Assembly: GCF_005671395.1 (NCBI RefSeq)
Contig: NZ_CP040428.1
Location: 4,402,001 to 4,466,000, forward strand
Length of the DNA: 64,000 nt
Direction of reading: 5' to 3'
Origin: Jejubacter calystegiae
Lineage (GTDB): Bacteria; Pseudomonadota; Gammaproteobacteria; Enterobacterales; Enterobacteriaceae
A model generated the notes under the pieces. It was not told the origin of the DNA. It saw nothing but the letters and a program-made list of their open reading frames with translations, and searched no databases. Of this stretch, positions 63,879 through 64,000 are shown in pieces (position 1 is the first letter of the stretch; every line of letters starts with the position of its first letter). The translations under genes were made by a program, and so were the position numbers.

Positions 63879-64000
63879 TCAATGAACTCCTTTTTCGTAC
63901 CAGAGAGGATAATTATCGCCCTCCGTTCCTTTACAGATGAAACATCATTTGAGACTTTATTGACATAAATCAACTGAAAGCCCACCGGAATTACGGACAG
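63879..64000. other. Region upstream of hcp
   Basis: The last 122 bases contain no gene; the hcp promoter should lie here or just beyond the edge. Confidence 0.4.

Overview
The window looks like a chromosomal segment of an enterobacterium (family Enterobacteriaceae). The evidence is the core genes araFGH, ftnB, yecF, azuC, yecH and tyrP, which occur in nearly the order found in Escherichia coli, together with MarT/FidL-like proteins and a choline-utilisation (GRM2-type) microcompartment of the kind known from Klebsiella and uropathogenic E. coli. I cannot fix the species. No rRNA, tRNA or CRISPR array was seen.

Layout. 1-6.2 kb, minus strand: a partial second sugar ABC transporter with a LacI-type regulator, then the arabinose transporter araFGH. 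6.7-12.1 kb: a GH88 unsaturated-glucuronyl-hydrolase operon (hydrolase, LacY-type permease, DUF2264 protein) with a divergent AraC-family regulator. 12.5-15.2 kb: ftnB, a TetR gene broken by a stop codon, and a MarT/FidL-like regulator pair. 15.5-26.5 kb, plus strand: the choline microcompartment operon, with four hexamer-shell genes, one vertex gene, CoA-acylating aldehyde dehydrogenase, alcohol dehydrogenase, long-form choline TMA-lyase CutC and its activase CutD, a PduL phosphotransacylase, and two SMR transporters. A Dcu-type transporter follows. 27.9-33.5 kb: yecF, a class IV aminotransferase, azuC with a perfect CRP site, an MFS pump, an RpiB-like isomerase, yecH and tyrP. The E. coli core order is therefore kept but split by accessory blocks.

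34-38.8 kb is a porin followed by a decaying region: a small membrane ORF behind a structured leader, an amidohydrolase pseudogene, a microcin-V-like double-glycine peptide, a truncated lipocalin-like gene, and an IS remnant cut by an IS3-family element. 38.8-44.8 kb, minus strand: a PTS permease, Cys-type sulfatase, GntR regulator, two DUF202 membrane proteins and a radical-SAM sulfatase maturase form one operon, probably for uptake and desulfation of a sulfated sugar. 45.2-48.7 kb: a DeoR regulator, a NudK/DUF4406 pair and a BrnQ carrier. 49.2-54.2 kb: a chaperone-usher fimbrial operon.

55.4-64 kb: a TonB receptor/ABC metal-chelate operon lies between two differently decayed copies of an integrative-conjugative-element gene. 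The window ends with an orphan type VI secretion cargo locus: hcp, a DUF2778 (Tlde1-like) peptidoglycan effector and a small partner gene. Downstream lies a decayed second hcp/Tlde1 copy whose stop codon still overlaps the start of a different intact exported protein. This recombining T6SS effector-immunity array and the microcin-like peptide are the most interesting novel candidates.
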